Shown: positions 8,244 to 17,006, numbered from the stretch's first letter. The stretch: 26,027 nt of DNA from JBBSIN01 sp038232055 (GCA_038232055.1 JBBSIN010000032.1:1-26027); one strand, 5' to 3'. Translations and numbers: made by a program. Notes: generated by a model not told the origin, from the letters alone.

Positions 8244-8771
8244 TCAGGCGCCGACGGGAGCCGAGATGCCGATGCCGCCGCGGGTCTCGGCCCCGTAGCG
8301 CTGCTTCTCTCGCTCAAGGTCCAGGCGACGGATGCTCTTACGCGCAGCAAGCGCGTCGTCGTCGATCTGGTCGGCCGGGACCAGCCACACGACTTCGAAC
8401 TCCAGCCCGTCCGGGTCGCGGCCGTAGGCGCTCTTGGTGGTGCCGTGGTCCGAGGTGCCGACCAGCGCCCCCGCGTCGGCGAGCTTGCCGGCGATGCGCT
8501 CGAGGTCGGCGAGTGTGTCGACCTCCCATGCCAGGTGGTAGAGCCCTACCGTGGCCTTTCCGGCGAGCGACGGACCAGCGCCGGGGCCGATCTGAAACAG
8601 GCCGAGATCATGGTCGTTGGTGGAGTCGGGCGCCTGCAAAAAGGCGGCGCCGGCGAACCCGTCCGGCGTCATGTTGACCGGCTCGAATCCGAACACCGTG
8701 CGGTAGAAAGTCACACTGCGCTGCAGGTCGCCGACGTACAGAACGGCATGGTTGAGGCGAGTCACGCCCAT
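8244..8771 (-). CDS. VOC family protein (glyoxalase/extradiol-dioxygenase fold)
   Basis: This 175-residue protein has the vicinal-oxygen-chelate fold with paired beta-alpha-beta-beta-beta modules. Likely metal ligands are His8 (LNHAVLYVGDL), His79 (YHLAWEV) and Glu124 or Glu126 (DPDGLEFEVVW). The arrangement resembles catechol 2,3-dioxygenase-like proteins, but the substrate and even a catalytic role are unknown. Residues after about 135 form a charged tail (RKSIRRLDLEREKQRYG) not part of the fold. A GGAAGGA ribosome site lies upstream of the ATG. It is divergent from the sugar dehydrogenase gene across about 185 bases. Confidence 0.88.
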   Translation of the reverse strand: MGVTRLNHAVLYVGDLQRSVTFYRTVFGFEPVNMTPDGFAGAAFLQAPDSTNDHDLGLFQIGPGAGPSLAGKATVGLYHLAWEVDTLADLERIAGKLADAGALVGTSDHGTTKSAYGRDPDGLEFEVVWLVPADQIDDDALAARKSIRRLDLEREKQRYGAETRGGIGISAPVGA

Positions 8772-8956
8772 GATCGGTGTGTCCTTCCTGGTGCCAGTCG
8801 GCCCTGCTCAGCCGTCGGCCGCGGTACGACGGAGGCGCGCCCGCGTGACGGTAAGCCGGTTGAGCGCTCAGTTCTTCCCCGGCTCAAGTTCCTGAGCGAT
8901 TGCGCGAGTTCTTGGGAATCGGCGCGAAACGCGACTGGCACGTGGAGGATGCGGCC

Positions 8957-11110
8957 ATGGTGCGTCCCGCAAGCCGCCTCAGGTCCACTGCCGCCGCCGG
9001 CGCCGCGGCCGCGATCGCCATCGCTGTCGGCGGTGCCGCCGTCGCCGGACCCGCCACCGCTCATACCGCTACCGGAACCGGGTCGAGGTCGACGGTGCCT
9101 GCGACGAGCACCGGCGGCGTGCTGCCGGCCGGTTTCAGCGACACGCTGGCCGCCTCGCTTCCGCAGCCGACGGCCATGGCCGCGACGCCGGACGGACGGA
9201 TGCTCGTCACGACCAAGGCGGGTCAGCTCAGGGTGATCAAGGGCGGCGCGCTGCTTTCGGCACCGGCACTGGACCTCACGCCACGGACCTGCTCGCTCGG
9301 GGAGCGTGGCCTGCTCGGCGTGGCCGTGGACCCGCACTTCGCGACCAACCACTGGATCTTCCTCTTCTACACCACGACCCGTCTTCCCTGCTCTGGTCCC
9401 ACGGAGAGCCGCATCTCCCGGTTCGTGCTCAACGGCGACACTGCGGCCGTCGGCAGTGAGAAGGTGCTGGCGGACCACATCCCATCGCCGCGGGCGCATC
9501 ATCTGGCCGGCGACCTGATCGCCACCCCGGGCTACCTCTACGCGACGGTCGGGGATGGTTACTGCCACTACGACGGCACGTCCGTCGACGCGAGCCGCTG
9601 CGCCGGCGCCAACGACAACGCGCGCAGCCTGCGCTTGTTGCTGGGAAAGGTGCTCCGACTGACGACGGGCGGCGCCGTACCGGCGGACAATCCCTACGCC
9701 GCCTCCCGACGGTGCGTGGCGCCGGCGGGGCCGCAGCCGGGTACCGGACCCTGCGCGGAGATCTACGCGACCGGCCTGCGCAACCCCTTCCGGTTCGCCC
9801 TTGACCCGGTCACCGGGGCGATCCATGTCAACGACGTCGGACAGGCGACGTGGGAGGAGATCGACGTCCTGCGCAAGGGTGCCGACTACGGATGGAACGG
9901 CCGAGAAGGCTTCTGTGCCCAGGGCGAGACGGCGCCTGGGACCGGCCAGGGAACCTGCTCGGCAACGCCGAGTGGCTACACCGAGCCGATCCATGCCTAC
10001 AGCCACGCGGCCGGCTGCTCGTCAATCACCGGCGCGGCGTTCGCCCCGAGCTCCTGGCCGGCGCCGTACGCCGGCTCCTACTTCTTCGCCGACTACGTGT
10101 GCGGCTCCATCTTCCGGCTGGTGCCGCGCAGCGGCGGCGGGTTTACCCAGTCGGCCTTTCTCAGCGGGCTGGGCGCCAGCAGCGCGATCGCACTGCAGAC
10201 CGGCCTCTGGCAGGGTCGCCCGGCCATGTTCTACGCAACATTCGGCGGTGGCGGGCAGGTGCGCGCCATCGTGGCGACGTCGGCCAACACAGCTCCCATC
10301 GCCGCGTTCACCGTCCGCACCGGAGGAACCGGCAACCGTACGGCGACGCTCGACGGCTCTTCGAGCTACGACCCCGACGGGGGGGACGGCGTGACCTCGT
10401 GGGCATGGACGTTCGGCGACGGGAACCGGCAGACCGGGACCACGCCCACCGTCTCGCACACGTACTCCACTGCCGGGTCGTACGCCGCCAGCCTCGTCGT
10501 GACCGACAGCCACGGCGCCACGTCGGCTCCCTCTACCGAGCGGGTCGTCGCCGGCAACGCGTCGCCCACGCTCTCGATAGCCCGGACGCCGGCCACGTTC
10601 GCCGTGAATCAATCCGTGACGCTTCGGGCAACGGCCGGCGACGCCGACGGCCCGCTCGACCAGTCGACGATCCGCTGGCATGTGGTCCTGCACCACCGGG
10701 ATCATGACCATCCACTGAAGGACGGCACCGGCCGCACCGTGTCGTTCTCGTATCCAGCGCCGGAGGACTTCCCGGCGACGCAGGTCAGCTACCTGCAGGC
10801 GACCGCATCGGTCACCGACAACAACGGGGCGACGACGACGAAGACCCGGCGGCTGTTGCCGCATCTGGTGGCATTCCGGCTCGCCTCGACGCCGACCGGT
10901 GCGCGGCTCGTTGCCGACGGTACGACGTTCGCGACGCCGATCGACCTGGTCTCCTGGCAGGGATGGGTCTTTACCGTCTCCGCGCCGGACCAGACGATCA
11001 GCGGCGTGCCATCCACCTTCCGGTCCTGGTCCGACGGAGGTGCTGCCACGCACGTCGTCACCACTGGTGGCGACACCACTCTCGGCGCCGCCTTCCGCGC
11101 TGCGAGCTAG
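8957..11110 (+). CDS. secreted PQQ-type glucose/sorbosone dehydrogenase with PKD domain
   Basis: This is a 717-residue exported oxidoreductase. The signal peptide is residues 1 to about 36 (basic start, long Ala-rich core, ATA-H end). Residues from about 50 to 440 form the six-bladed propeller of the GSDH family: GERGLLGVAVDPHF, HHLAGDL (expected catalytic His region), TGLRNPFRFALDP and DVGQATWEEIDVL. Residues 450-535 are a PKD domain (SYDPDGGDGVTSWAWTFGDG, SHTYSTAGSY). The last 180 residues form a beta-rich C-terminal domain that recurs in secreted actinobacterial dehydrogenases. I chose ATG 8957 over the earlier ATG 8900 because GGAGG sits seven bases before it and the signal peptide then starts correctly. 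The substrate, probably a sugar or sugar alcohol, is inferred. Confidence 0.9.
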   Translation: MVRPASRLRSTAAAGAAAAIAIAVGGAAVAGPATAHTATGTGSRSTVPATSTGGVLPAGFSDTLAASLPQPTAMAATPDGRMLVTTKAGQLRVIKGGALLSAPALDLTPRTCSLGERGLLGVAVDPHFATNHWIFLFYTTTRLPCSGPTESRISRFVLNGDTAAVGSEKVLADHIPSPRAHHLAGDLIATPGYLYATVGDGYCHYDGTSVDASRCAGANDNARSLRLLLGKVLRLTTGGAVPADNPYAASRRCVAPAGPQPGTGPCAEIYATGLRNPFRFALDPVTGAIHVNDVGQATWEEIDVLRKGADYGWNGREGFCAQGETAPGTGQGTCSATPSGYTEPIHAYSHAAGCSSITGAAFAPSSWPAPYAGSYFFADYVCGSIFRLVPRSGGGFTQSAFLSGLGASSAIALQTGLWQGRPAMFYATFGGGGQVRAIVATSANTAPIAAFTVRTGGTGNRTATLDGSSSYDPDGGDGVTSWAWTFGDGNRQTGTTPTVSHTYSTAGSYAASLVVTDSHGATSAPSTERVVAGNASPTLSIARTPATFAVNQSVTLRATAGDADGPLDQSTIRWHVVLHHRDHDHPLKDGTGRTVSFSYPAPEDFPATQVSYLQATASVTDNNGATTTKTRRLLPHLVAFRLASTPTGARLVADGTTFATPIDLVSWQGWVFTVSAPDQTISGVPSTFRSWSDGGAATHVVTTGGDTTLGAAFRAAS

Positions 11111-11364
11111 CGGCCTGCGCCGATCCCGGTACGCCGAACCAGCAGCACCAGGCCGATCGTGACGATCAGCGCGAGGATCCATGAGCCGAACCGGCCGTCG
11201 GCACCGAAGAGTGCACGACCGATGAAGCCCGAGATCAGCGTGCCGATGACGCCGATGGCGAGCGTGCCGCCGACGCCCATCGGATCGCGGCCGGGCACCA
11301 GCAGCCGCGCCAGGGCGCCGATGATCAAGCCCATGATGACGAGCACGACGATGAACCAGAACAC
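11107..11364 (-). CDS. GlsB/YeaQ/YmgE family membrane protein
   Basis: This is an 85-residue integral membrane protein of the transglycosylase-associated/GlsB family, linked in other bacteria to general stress. It has three hydrophobic segments with glycine-rich faces: FIVVLVIMGLIIGALARLL, the family block DPMGVGGTLAIGVIGTLISG, and WILALIVTIGLVLLV before a basic tail. The start is GTG 11364, not the upstream TTG 11370: GGAGG (11371-11375) abuts the TTG, but stands six bases from the GTG, which is ideal. The stop codon lies in CTAG at 11107-11110, a palindrome that also supplies the stop of the sugar dehydrogenase on the other strand. Confidence 0.92.
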   Translation of the reverse strand: MFWFIVVLVIMGLIIGALARLLVPGRDPMGVGGTLAIGVIGTLISGFIGRALFGADGRFGSWILALIVTIGLVLLVRRTGIGAGR

Positions 11365-11460
11365 TGCCAACCTCCATAGCGAGGGCCGCCCGGTGCGGCG
11401 ATCGTGGCCTTCCCCGTCCGGGCGATGTGCGAACTGCCGGCCGGAGGCGCGGAAGCCAGC

Positions 11461-12786
11461 CTAGGCCGTCGGGTCGCCGGAAAGTGACACCGGCTGGTCG
11501 GTTGCCCGCCGGCCCACGCGCCGCCAGGTGACGACCAGGCCGTCGCCGATGCGACTGGCGCGCACGTTGAACGCCCCGTGGGGCAGGTGACCGCCGGGGT
11601 CGGAGCGGTGGTCCATGCAGTCCAGGACCAGCGGCTCCCCCGTCTCCACGACCCGCACGTACGCCGTGAACAGCGGCGTACCGCGTAGCTCTGGGAAGAC
11701 CTCCAGCAGTCGACGACCGATGAGCTGATCGGCCGGCCGGCCGGTGACCGCGGCCGTGGCGGCGTTGGCGTGGTCGACGACGAAGTCGCTGACGCTGCCG
11801 TCGGTTCCGCGGACCGCCGAGTACAGGCTCACGGCATCGAGCATGGTGTCCAGCGCGACCCGGAACCGGGCGGCCGCCTCGCAGGCCACTACCTCCGCGG
11901 CCCGACGCGCCGTGATGTCGACGAAGGACGCCACCGCAGCGTGCGGCGCCGCTGACCCTGGCTTGCGCACCGGCCGGACGCTGGCCAGCAGATAGGCCGT
12001 CGAGCCGTCCGGTCGGCGTACGACGACATCCACTGCCGAGAACGGCCGCCCGACGGCGAGCGCCGCGGTAATCGGGTCAGGAGTGTCCGCCGACCCGTCG
12101 TCACGGATGCCGATGGTCGCGACGTCCTGACCGACGAGGCGGCTGGTCGGCAGCCCGAAGATTCTGGTCGCGCTGAAGTTGGCCGATCGCACGATGCCCC
12201 GGGCGTCGGTGACGACCACGCCCTCCTCAAGCGCGTCGAGGAGCAGGTCGACGTAGTCGTCGGCGTCGTCGGCCGCGGGTACGTCGTCAGTCGCCGGTGC
12301 GGGTGCCGGTACGGAGGGGGTTACGGCCGTCTTCGACGTCGAGGCCGGCGGCCTTGGCGCCGGCAGCTGACCGGCCTGGGTACGGCCGCAAATCTCGAGC
12401 AGCGTCTCCAACACCCGCTCGTCCGGGACCGCCTTCTCCAGGAAGGCATCCGCTCCGGCATTGTGCGCCGCCGCCGCCATGCGGTCGCTGCTGTAGCCGG
12501 AGAATATGACGATCTTGGTCTGCGGGGAGACCGCCCGAATGGCCGCGATGGCCTCCAGACCGTCCATGCGGGGCATCGCGATGTCGAGTAGAACGACATC
12601 GGGCTTTTCGTCGCCGGCACGCTGCACCGCCTCGACGCCGTCAGCGGCGACGGCGACGACGCAGAACGCCGGGTGGTCGTCGAGTGTCAGCTGCATCAGC
12701 AGGCGTAGCGAGGCCGAGTCGTCGGCGAGCAGCACGCGCAGCGGCACCGGATCGGTGACGACTGCGTCGAGCACGCGCCGGATCAC
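11461..12786 (-). CDS. response regulator receiver protein with two PAS domains
   Basis: This is a 441-residue cytoplasmic signalling protein. Residues 15-130 are a receiver domain with acidic pair D22-D23, phosphoacceptor D68 (VVLLDIAMP), S96 and K118, all intact. A Pro/Ala linker (about 135-175) leads to a PAS domain (SANFSATRIFGLPTSRLVGQ). A second PAS-like domain follows (LDAVSLYSAVRG to GDGLVVTWRRVG). No kinase, DNA-binding, GGDEF, EAL or phosphatase domain follows, so the output is unclear. The start is GTG with GGAAG just upstream. It lies 73 bases downstream of the RsbW-like ATPase gene, and the pairing hints at a partner-switch or stress pathway. The partner kinase is not in the window. 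Confidence 0.88.
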   Translation of the reverse strand: MIRRVLDAVVTDPVPLRVLLADDSASLRLLMQLTLDDHPAFCVVAVAADGVEAVQRAGDEKPDVVLLDIAMPRMDGLEAIAAIRAVSPQTKIVIFSGYSSDRMAAAAHNAGADAFLEKAVPDERVLETLLEICGRTQAGQLPAPRPPASTSKTAVTPSVPAPAPATDDVPAADDADDYVDLLLDALEEGVVVTDARGIVRSANFSATRIFGLPTSRLVGQDVATIGIRDDGSADTPDPITAALAVGRPFSAVDVVVRRPDGSTAYLLASVRPVRKPGSAAPHAAVASFVDITARRAAEVVACEAAARFRVALDTMLDAVSLYSAVRGTDGSVSDFVVDHANAATAAVTGRPADQLIGRRLLEVFPELRGTPLFTAYVRVVETGEPLVLDCMDHRSDPGGHLPHGAFNVRASRIGDGLVVTWRRVGRRATDQPVSLSGDPTA

Positions 12787-12859
12787 GCTTCCATGTCACC
12801 AGTCGTAGCGCTGTTGCACCATGACCCGTGCGGGGGGTTGTCGGCGGCATCCGGCCTAG

Positions 12860-13255
12860 TCACGGTCGTCGTAACTCGCACCAGACCCGCTTGCCGGTGG
12901 CCGACGAATCGCTGCCCCAGGCCGCGGCGATGGCATCGAGGAGGGCCAGGCCGCGGCCACTTTCCGCCTCGCTCGAGGTCGGCGGCAGCTGAGGCTCGAC
13001 CGTGCTCGAGTCGCTGACCGTGATGCGCACCGTCGCCGCGGTGACCGCTACGTCGAGCAGGAGAGGAGGGGGGCCGTGGCGGAGAGCGTTGGTGACGAGC
13101 TCACTAGCGACGAGGGCGGCATCGCCGCGGACACCGTCGTCCACGTGCAGGACGCTGAGGTAGTCGATGACGAATCGGCGGGCTGTCGGCACCACGTCGG
13201 TGCCGGGGGTGAGCCTCAGGGCGGAGTGGCGAGCCACGGCACCGGTCTCACGCAT
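12860..13255 (-). CDS. RsbW-like ATP-binding protein (anti-sigma factor kinase family)
   Basis: This 131-residue protein is a single HATPase_c domain of the GHKL superfamily, the type common in actinobacteria as relatives of RsbW/SpoIIAB. The N-box is SELVTNALRHG (E52, N56), the G1 box has D82 (TVSDSS), and the G2 box is GRGLALL (100-106). Such proteins bind and sometimes phosphorylate anti-sigma antagonists, but many family members have no known partner. I chose ATG 13255, which has GAGGG upstream. A GTG at 13309 would form a GTGA overlap with the hisN stop and add 18 residues, but lacks a ribosome site. It is probably cotranscribed with hisN. Confidence 0.85.
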   Translation of the reverse strand: MRETGAVARHSALRLTPGTDVVPTARRFVIDYLSVLHVDDGVRGDAALVASELVTNALRHGPPPLLLDVAVTAATVRITVSDSSTVEPQLPPTSSEAESGRGLALLDAIAAAWGSDSSATGKRVWCELRRP

Positions 13256-13305
13256 GGCTGCTGCGTACCCTCGTCGGCGCGCCGAACCCCCTGACCTCGG
13301 AATTC

Positions 13306-14109
13306 TCACCGCGAGGCAAGCACGGCAACAACCTGCGCGTGCAGCGCTCCGTTACTGCACACGACGCTGCCCCCGGCCGGCCCAGGCCGGCCGTCCAGGT
13401 CGGAGAAGCAGCCGCCGGCTTCCTCCACCAGGACGTGCAGTGCGGCCAGGTCCCAGAGCGTGACATCGGGTTCGCAGGACACGTCGACGGCGCCCTCCGC
13501 GACGAGTGCGTGCGACCAGAAGTCGCCGTACGCGCGGGTCCGCCAGACCGAGCCGGCCAGCTGGAGGAAGCCAGGAAGCCGTTGCCGGGCCGCCCAGCCG
13601 GACAGGCTCGAGTACGAGAGCGAGGCATCGGCGAGGCGGCGTACCCCCGACACGGCGAGCCGCCGGGCCGGCGCCCCGCCGAACCGCGTCCACGATCCGT
13701 GGCCGCGCGCTGCCCACCATCGACGGCCGAGCGCCGGTGCGGAAACCACGCCGAGCGCCGTCTCCGCACCGGCGGGCGCACGGTCGTCCGCAACCCGCAG
13801 CGCGATCAGCGTGGCCCACACCGGCACGCCACGGACGAAGTTCTTGGTGCCGTCGATCGGGTCGAGTACCCACCGGCGGGGGCCGGCGCCCTCGTCGCCG
13901 TACTCCTCACCGAGCACCGCGTCGCGCGGGCGTTCCTCGCCGAGTCGACGACGCAGCAGCTGCTCCACCGTCCGGTCGGCGTCGGACACCGGAGTCAGGT
14001 CGGGTTTCGTGTCCACCAACAGGTCCGCCGCACCGAAGCGGGCGAGGGTGACCGCGTCGGCCTCGTCGGCCAGCGCCTGTGCGAACGCGACGTCGGCGGC
14101 GAGGTCCAT
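13306..14109 (-). CDS. hisN: histidinol-phosphatase / inositol monophosphatase family protein
   Basis: This 267-residue Mg-dependent phosphatase of the IMPase family most likely dephosphorylates histidinol phosphate, as the HisN type does in actinobacteria; inositol phosphatase is the alternative. Metal ligands are visible: E68/E69 in GEEYGDEG, then D83 and D86 in WVLDPIDGTKNF (motif 1), and WDLAALHVLVEEAGG (motif 2) near the C-terminus. The ATG at 14109 gives the usual length, and the reading frame upstream of it shows no family similarity. The Shine-Dalgarno signal is weak. It is divergent from the DUF2087 regulator over 60 bases, and is followed by the RsbW-like gene after 50 bases. No other his gene is here. 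Confidence 0.88.
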   Translation of the reverse strand: MDLAADVAFAQALADEADAVTLARFGAADLLVDTKPDLTPVSDADRTVEQLLRRRLGEERPRDAVLGEEYGDEGAGPRRWVLDPIDGTKNFVRGVPVWATLIALRVADDRAPAGAETALGVVSAPALGRRWWAARGHGSWTRFGGAPARRLAVSGVRRLADASLSYSSLSGWAARQRLPGFLQLAGSVWRTRAYGDFWSHALVAEGAVDVSCEPDVTLWDLAALHVLVEEAGGCFSDLDGRPGPAGGSVVCSNGALHAQVVAVLASR

Positions 14110-14169
14110 CCGGACGAGGCTAAGCGTTGCCGGCCTGGTGCGACCCCGGCTCGGTGGAAGACTGGCCGC

Positions 14170-14718
14170 GTGGACGGCGCGCGGGAGGCGGTAGAGGTTC
14201 TCGGGTTGCTCGCCGAGCCGTCGCGGTTGCGCGTGGTCGCCGCGCTCGTCCTCGGCGCCCGAAGCACCGCCGAGGTCGCGCACCGCTCGGCCCTCGGCAC
14301 GCGCGACGCGACAAGGGCCCTGGCCCGGCTGGCGGCCGGTGGGCTGGTCAGCCGGGACGGCGCCGGCTGGGTCCTGCACGCGGAGCGGCTGAAGGAGGTC
14401 GCGCGGGCGGCCGCGCCGCCGCCCGACACCGACGATCACGGCGCCGGCGACGCCGGCAGCGCCGCGGTGCTGCGGGCGTTCCTCAAGAACGGCAGGCTGG
14501 TCAGCGTCCCGGCCGTACGGGGCAAGCGACTGGTGATACTGGATCATCTCGCCCGCCTGTTCCAGCCGGGTGTGCGTTACCCCGAGCGCGAGGTCGACGT
14601 CGTTCTGCGGGCTTTCCACCCCGACTACGCCGCCCTGCGGCGGTATCTGGTGGACGAGGGGTTCCTATCCCGCGCTGCCGGTACCTACTGGCGAACCGGC
14701 GGCAGCGTCGACCTGTGA
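14170..14718 (+). CDS. ArsR-like winged-helix protein with DUF2087 domain
   Basis: This is a 182-residue cytoplasmic protein. Residues 1-75 look like a winged helix-turn-helix of the ArsR type (VLGLLAEPSRLRVVAALVLGA, then a recognition-helix-like stretch RDATRALARLAAGGLVSRDG). Residues from about 98 to the end are DUF2087, with the diagnostic YPEREVDVVLRAFHPDYAAL, then LRRYLVDEGFLSR and a terminal YWR. There are no obvious metal-binding cysteines, so it is unlikely to be a metal sensor. The start is GTG 14170, with GGTGGAAG upstream. It is divergent from hisN and converges on rsgA with a 12-base gap. Its targets are unknown; the short divergent region next to it is the obvious candidate. Confidence 0.85.
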   Translation: MDGAREAVEVLGLLAEPSRLRVVAALVLGARSTAEVAHRSALGTRDATRALARLAAGGLVSRDGAGWVLHAERLKEVARAAAPPPDTDDHGAGDAGSAAVLRAFLKNGRLVSVPAVRGKRLVILDHLARLFQPGVRYPEREVDVVLRAFHPDYAALRRYLVDEGFLSRAAGTYWRTGGSVDL

Positions 14719-14730
14719 CGGCCCGGCCGG

Positions 14731-15732
14731 CTACGCCGCCGAGCCGGGGGCGCGCCGGGCCTCGAGCAGCCGGCGCAGCGAGGCCAGCCGTTCCGGTGGG
14801 GCGTTCCCGGCGGCCACCCACGCGTCGAGGGCGCAGTCCGGCTCGAGGTGTGTGCACCCGCGCGGGCAGGCCGCGGTGCCTGCCGCGACGTCCGGGAAGG
14901 CGCGCACGACCCGATCGGTCTCGACATGACCGAGTCCGAACGACCGGATGCCGGGTGTGTCGACGACCCAACCGCCGCCGGCGAGCGGCAGGGCGACGAT
15001 CGACGACGAGGTATGCCGGCCACGTCCGGTGACCGCGTTGACCGCGCCGGTATGACGCTGTGCGGCCGGCACGAGGGCGTTGACGAGCGTCGACTTCCCT
15101 ACTCCGGAGTGCCCGATGAGCACCGTGACGCGGTCGGTCAGCCGGTGCGCCACGGCGGAGAGCGCAGCCGGCTCGAACAGGTCGTCGTCCCGCCTGGTGA
15201 CGATGATCGGTAGCTCGAGCGCGCCGTAGAGGTCTCGGATCGGATCGGGTGGCGCAAGGTCAGCCTTGGTCAGGCAGAGCAGCGGGACGATGCCGGCGTC
15301 GTACGCCGCGACGAGGCACCGGTCGATCAGCCCGGGGCGAGGGGGAGGGTCGGTGAGGGAGGCGACGATGAGCAGCTGGTCGGCGTTGGCGACGACGACC
15401 CGTTCGACCGGGTCCGCGTCGTCCGGCGTACGCCGCAACGCCGTCCGGCGCGGCTGGACCCGAACGACGCGGGCCAGCGCGCCCTCGGCACCGGAGATGT
15501 CACCGACCAATGCGACCTCGTCGCCGACGGCGAGGGAGCGACGCCCCAGCTCGCGGGCCTTCATCGCGGTCACCTCCGCCCCGTCGACCCGGCAGGTGTA
15601 GCGGCCGCGGTCCACCGCGATGACAAAAGCCACGACGGCTGCCGCGTGCGCGGGGCGCTGCCGGGTGCGCGGCCGGCTACCACGACCTGGCCGGACGCGT
15701 ACGTCGTCCTCGTCCGGTCGCCGCCGGTTCAA
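14731..15732 (-). CDS. rsgA: ribosome small subunit-dependent GTPase A
   Basis: RsgA (YjeQ) is a circularly permuted GTPase that checks late 30S ribosome assembly. In this 333-residue protein the OB-fold comes first (about 35-100). The G motifs follow in permuted order: G4 as TKAD (155-158), G1 as GHSGVGKST (207-215) and G3 as DTPG (258-261). A zinc knuckle follows with C289, C293, H295 and C300. The actinobacterial N-terminus DEDDVRVRPGRGSRPRTR is present. The start is TTG 15732, supported by a TTGA overlap with the aroA stop and by the absence of any other start before DEDD. It is almost certainly translated together with aroA. Confidence 0.95.
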   Translation of the reverse strand: MNRRRPDEDDVRVRPGRGSRPRTRQRPAHAAAVVAFVIAVDRGRYTCRVDGAEVTAMKARELGRRSLAVGDEVALVGDISGAEGALARVVRVQPRRTALRRTPDDADPVERVVVANADQLLIVASLTDPPPRPGLIDRCLVAAYDAGIVPLLCLTKADLAPPDPIRDLYGALELPIIVTRRDDDLFEPAALSAVAHRLTDRVTVLIGHSGVGKSTLVNALVPAAQRHTGAVNAVTGRGRHTSSSIVALPLAGGGWVVDTPGIRSFGLGHVETDRVVRAFPDVAAGTAACPRGCTHLEPDCALDAWVAAGNAPPERLASLRRLLEARRAPGSAA

Positions 15733-17006
15733 CGGAGCAACTCCGCCCAGCGGTCGGCGAAGCCGGGAAACGTCTTTCCGGTGGTCGCGATGTTCTCGAC
15801 CAGGACGCCGTCGACGACGAGCCCGAGCACCGCCCCCGCCATCGCGAGGCGGTGGTCGTCGTACGTGCGGAACCGCCCGCCCCGCAGCGGGCGGGGCAGC
15901 ACTGCCAGCCCGTCGACCCTCCGGGTCACCGCACCGCCGAGGCGGTTGATCTCGCAGGCGAGGGCGGCGAGCCGGTCGGTCTCCTGTCCGCGCAGGTGCG
16001 CGACGCCGCGGAACCGACTCGGCCCCTCCGCCAGTGCGGCCATCGCGACGAGGACCGGTACGAGCTCGCCGGCGTCGCGGAGGTCGGCGTCAATTCCGCG
16101 GATCCGGCCGCCTCGCACGGTGAGGCCCCGACCGTCGAACGAGCAGGTGGCCCCCATCCCATCAAGAAGAGCGGGAAGCAGCGCCCCGGGTTGGGTGGAC
16201 CCGGCCGGCCACCCGGTCACGCTCACCCGACCCCCGGTGACCGCCGCCGCGGCGAGGAACGGTGCCGCGCTCGACAGATCTGGCTCGACGTCGACGGTGC
16301 CGGCCCGAAGCGGTCCCGGCGCAACGCGCCAGGTCTCGGGCGTCCGGTCGTCCACGAGCGCTCCGGCGGCGCGCAGCATCGCGACCGTCATGGCCAGGTG
16401 CGGGCGGCTGGGAACCGGCGGGCCGGCATGGCGCACCTCGACACCAAGGTCGTACGCCGCGCCCGCCAGCAGCAGCCCGCTCACGAACTGAGACGAGGCC
16501 GACGCGTCCATGGTCACTGCCCCGCCGCGGACCCGCCCTCGGCCCCCGACGGTGACCGGCAGTCCCGCGCGCCCTTCGTCGACCACGTCGACGCCGAGCG
16601 CGCGCAGCGCCGCCAGCAGCGGACCCAGTGGGCGCTCGCGCATGCGTGGGTCGCCGTCGACCCGCAGGTGTCCCGACGCCAGCGCCGCGACGGGCGGCAG
16701 GAAGCGCGCGACGGTACCGGCGTTGCCAACGTCGATGTCCGGGTGGACCGGCGCGAACGGCGGCCCGTCGCTGCTCACCGTGAAGTCGCCGTCGGCTCCC
16801 CGCCGTACCCGCACGCCGAGGACCCGCAGGCCGGCGGCCATCAGCGTCGTGTCGCGGCTGTGCAGCGGTCGCCGTACGACGCTTCGCCCGCGAGCGAGCG
16901 CGGCGAGCACGAGCGCGCGGTTGGTGACCGACTTGGAACCCGGGACGACCACGTCGGCGTCGACCGGCGCGCGTGCGCGTGGCGCGGGCCACGGCTCGCT
17001 CGTCAC
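15729..17006 (-). CDS. aroA: 3-phosphoshikimate 1-carboxyvinyltransferase (EPSP synthase)
   Basis: AroA joins shikimate-3-phosphate and phosphoenolpyruvate, the sixth step of the shikimate pathway to aromatic amino acids, in the cytoplasm. The 425-residue protein has the N-terminal PGSKSVTNRALVLAALA (K25, S26, R30 bind substrate), the first signature near DVGNAGTVARFLPPVAAL, DASASSQFVSGLLLAGA, and the C-terminal YDDHRLAMAGAVLGL followed by KTFPGF. The GTG at 17006 gives the normal length. A 14-bp tandem duplication places a second copy of this start, out of frame, at 17020. I did not try to call glyphosate sensitivity. It is followed directly by rsgA with a four-base overlap. Confidence 0.96.
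   Translation of the reverse strand: MTSEPWPAPRARAPVDADVVVPGSKSVTNRALVLAALARGRSVVRRPLHSRDTTLMAAGLRVLGVRVRRGADGDFTVSSDGPPFAPVHPDIDVGNAGTVARFLPPVAALASGHLRVDGDPRMRERPLGPLLAALRALGVDVVDEGRAGLPVTVGGRGRVRGGAVTMDASASSQFVSGLLLAGAAYDLGVEVRHAGPPVPSRPHLAMTVAMLRAAGALVDDRTPETWRVAPGPLRAGTVDVEPDLSSAAPFLAAAAVTGGRVSVTGWPAGSTQPGALLPALLDGMGATCSFDGRGLTVRGGRIRGIDADLRDAGELVPVLVAMAALAEGPSRFRGVAHLRGQETDRLAALACEINRLGGAVTRRVDGLAVLPRPLRGGRFRTYDDHRLAMAGAVLGLVVDGVLVENIATTGKTFPGFADRWAELLR

Noticed and set aside
8914..8940. GGGAAT upstream of the sugar dehydrogenase, resembling a SigR -35 element
   Set aside because: The position 18 bases downstream reads gca, not gtt, so no -10 element is present.
10022..11377. 451-codon open frame on the minus strand
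   Set aside because: It is antisense to the propeller/PKD dehydrogenase and the GlsB gene is in another frame inside it. The composition is low-complexity and no motif is visible.
13306..14619. 437-residue version of the phosphatase starting at 14619
   Set aside because: The first 170 residues have no family similarity and lie antisense to the DUF2087 regulator. The start at 14109 gives the normal length.
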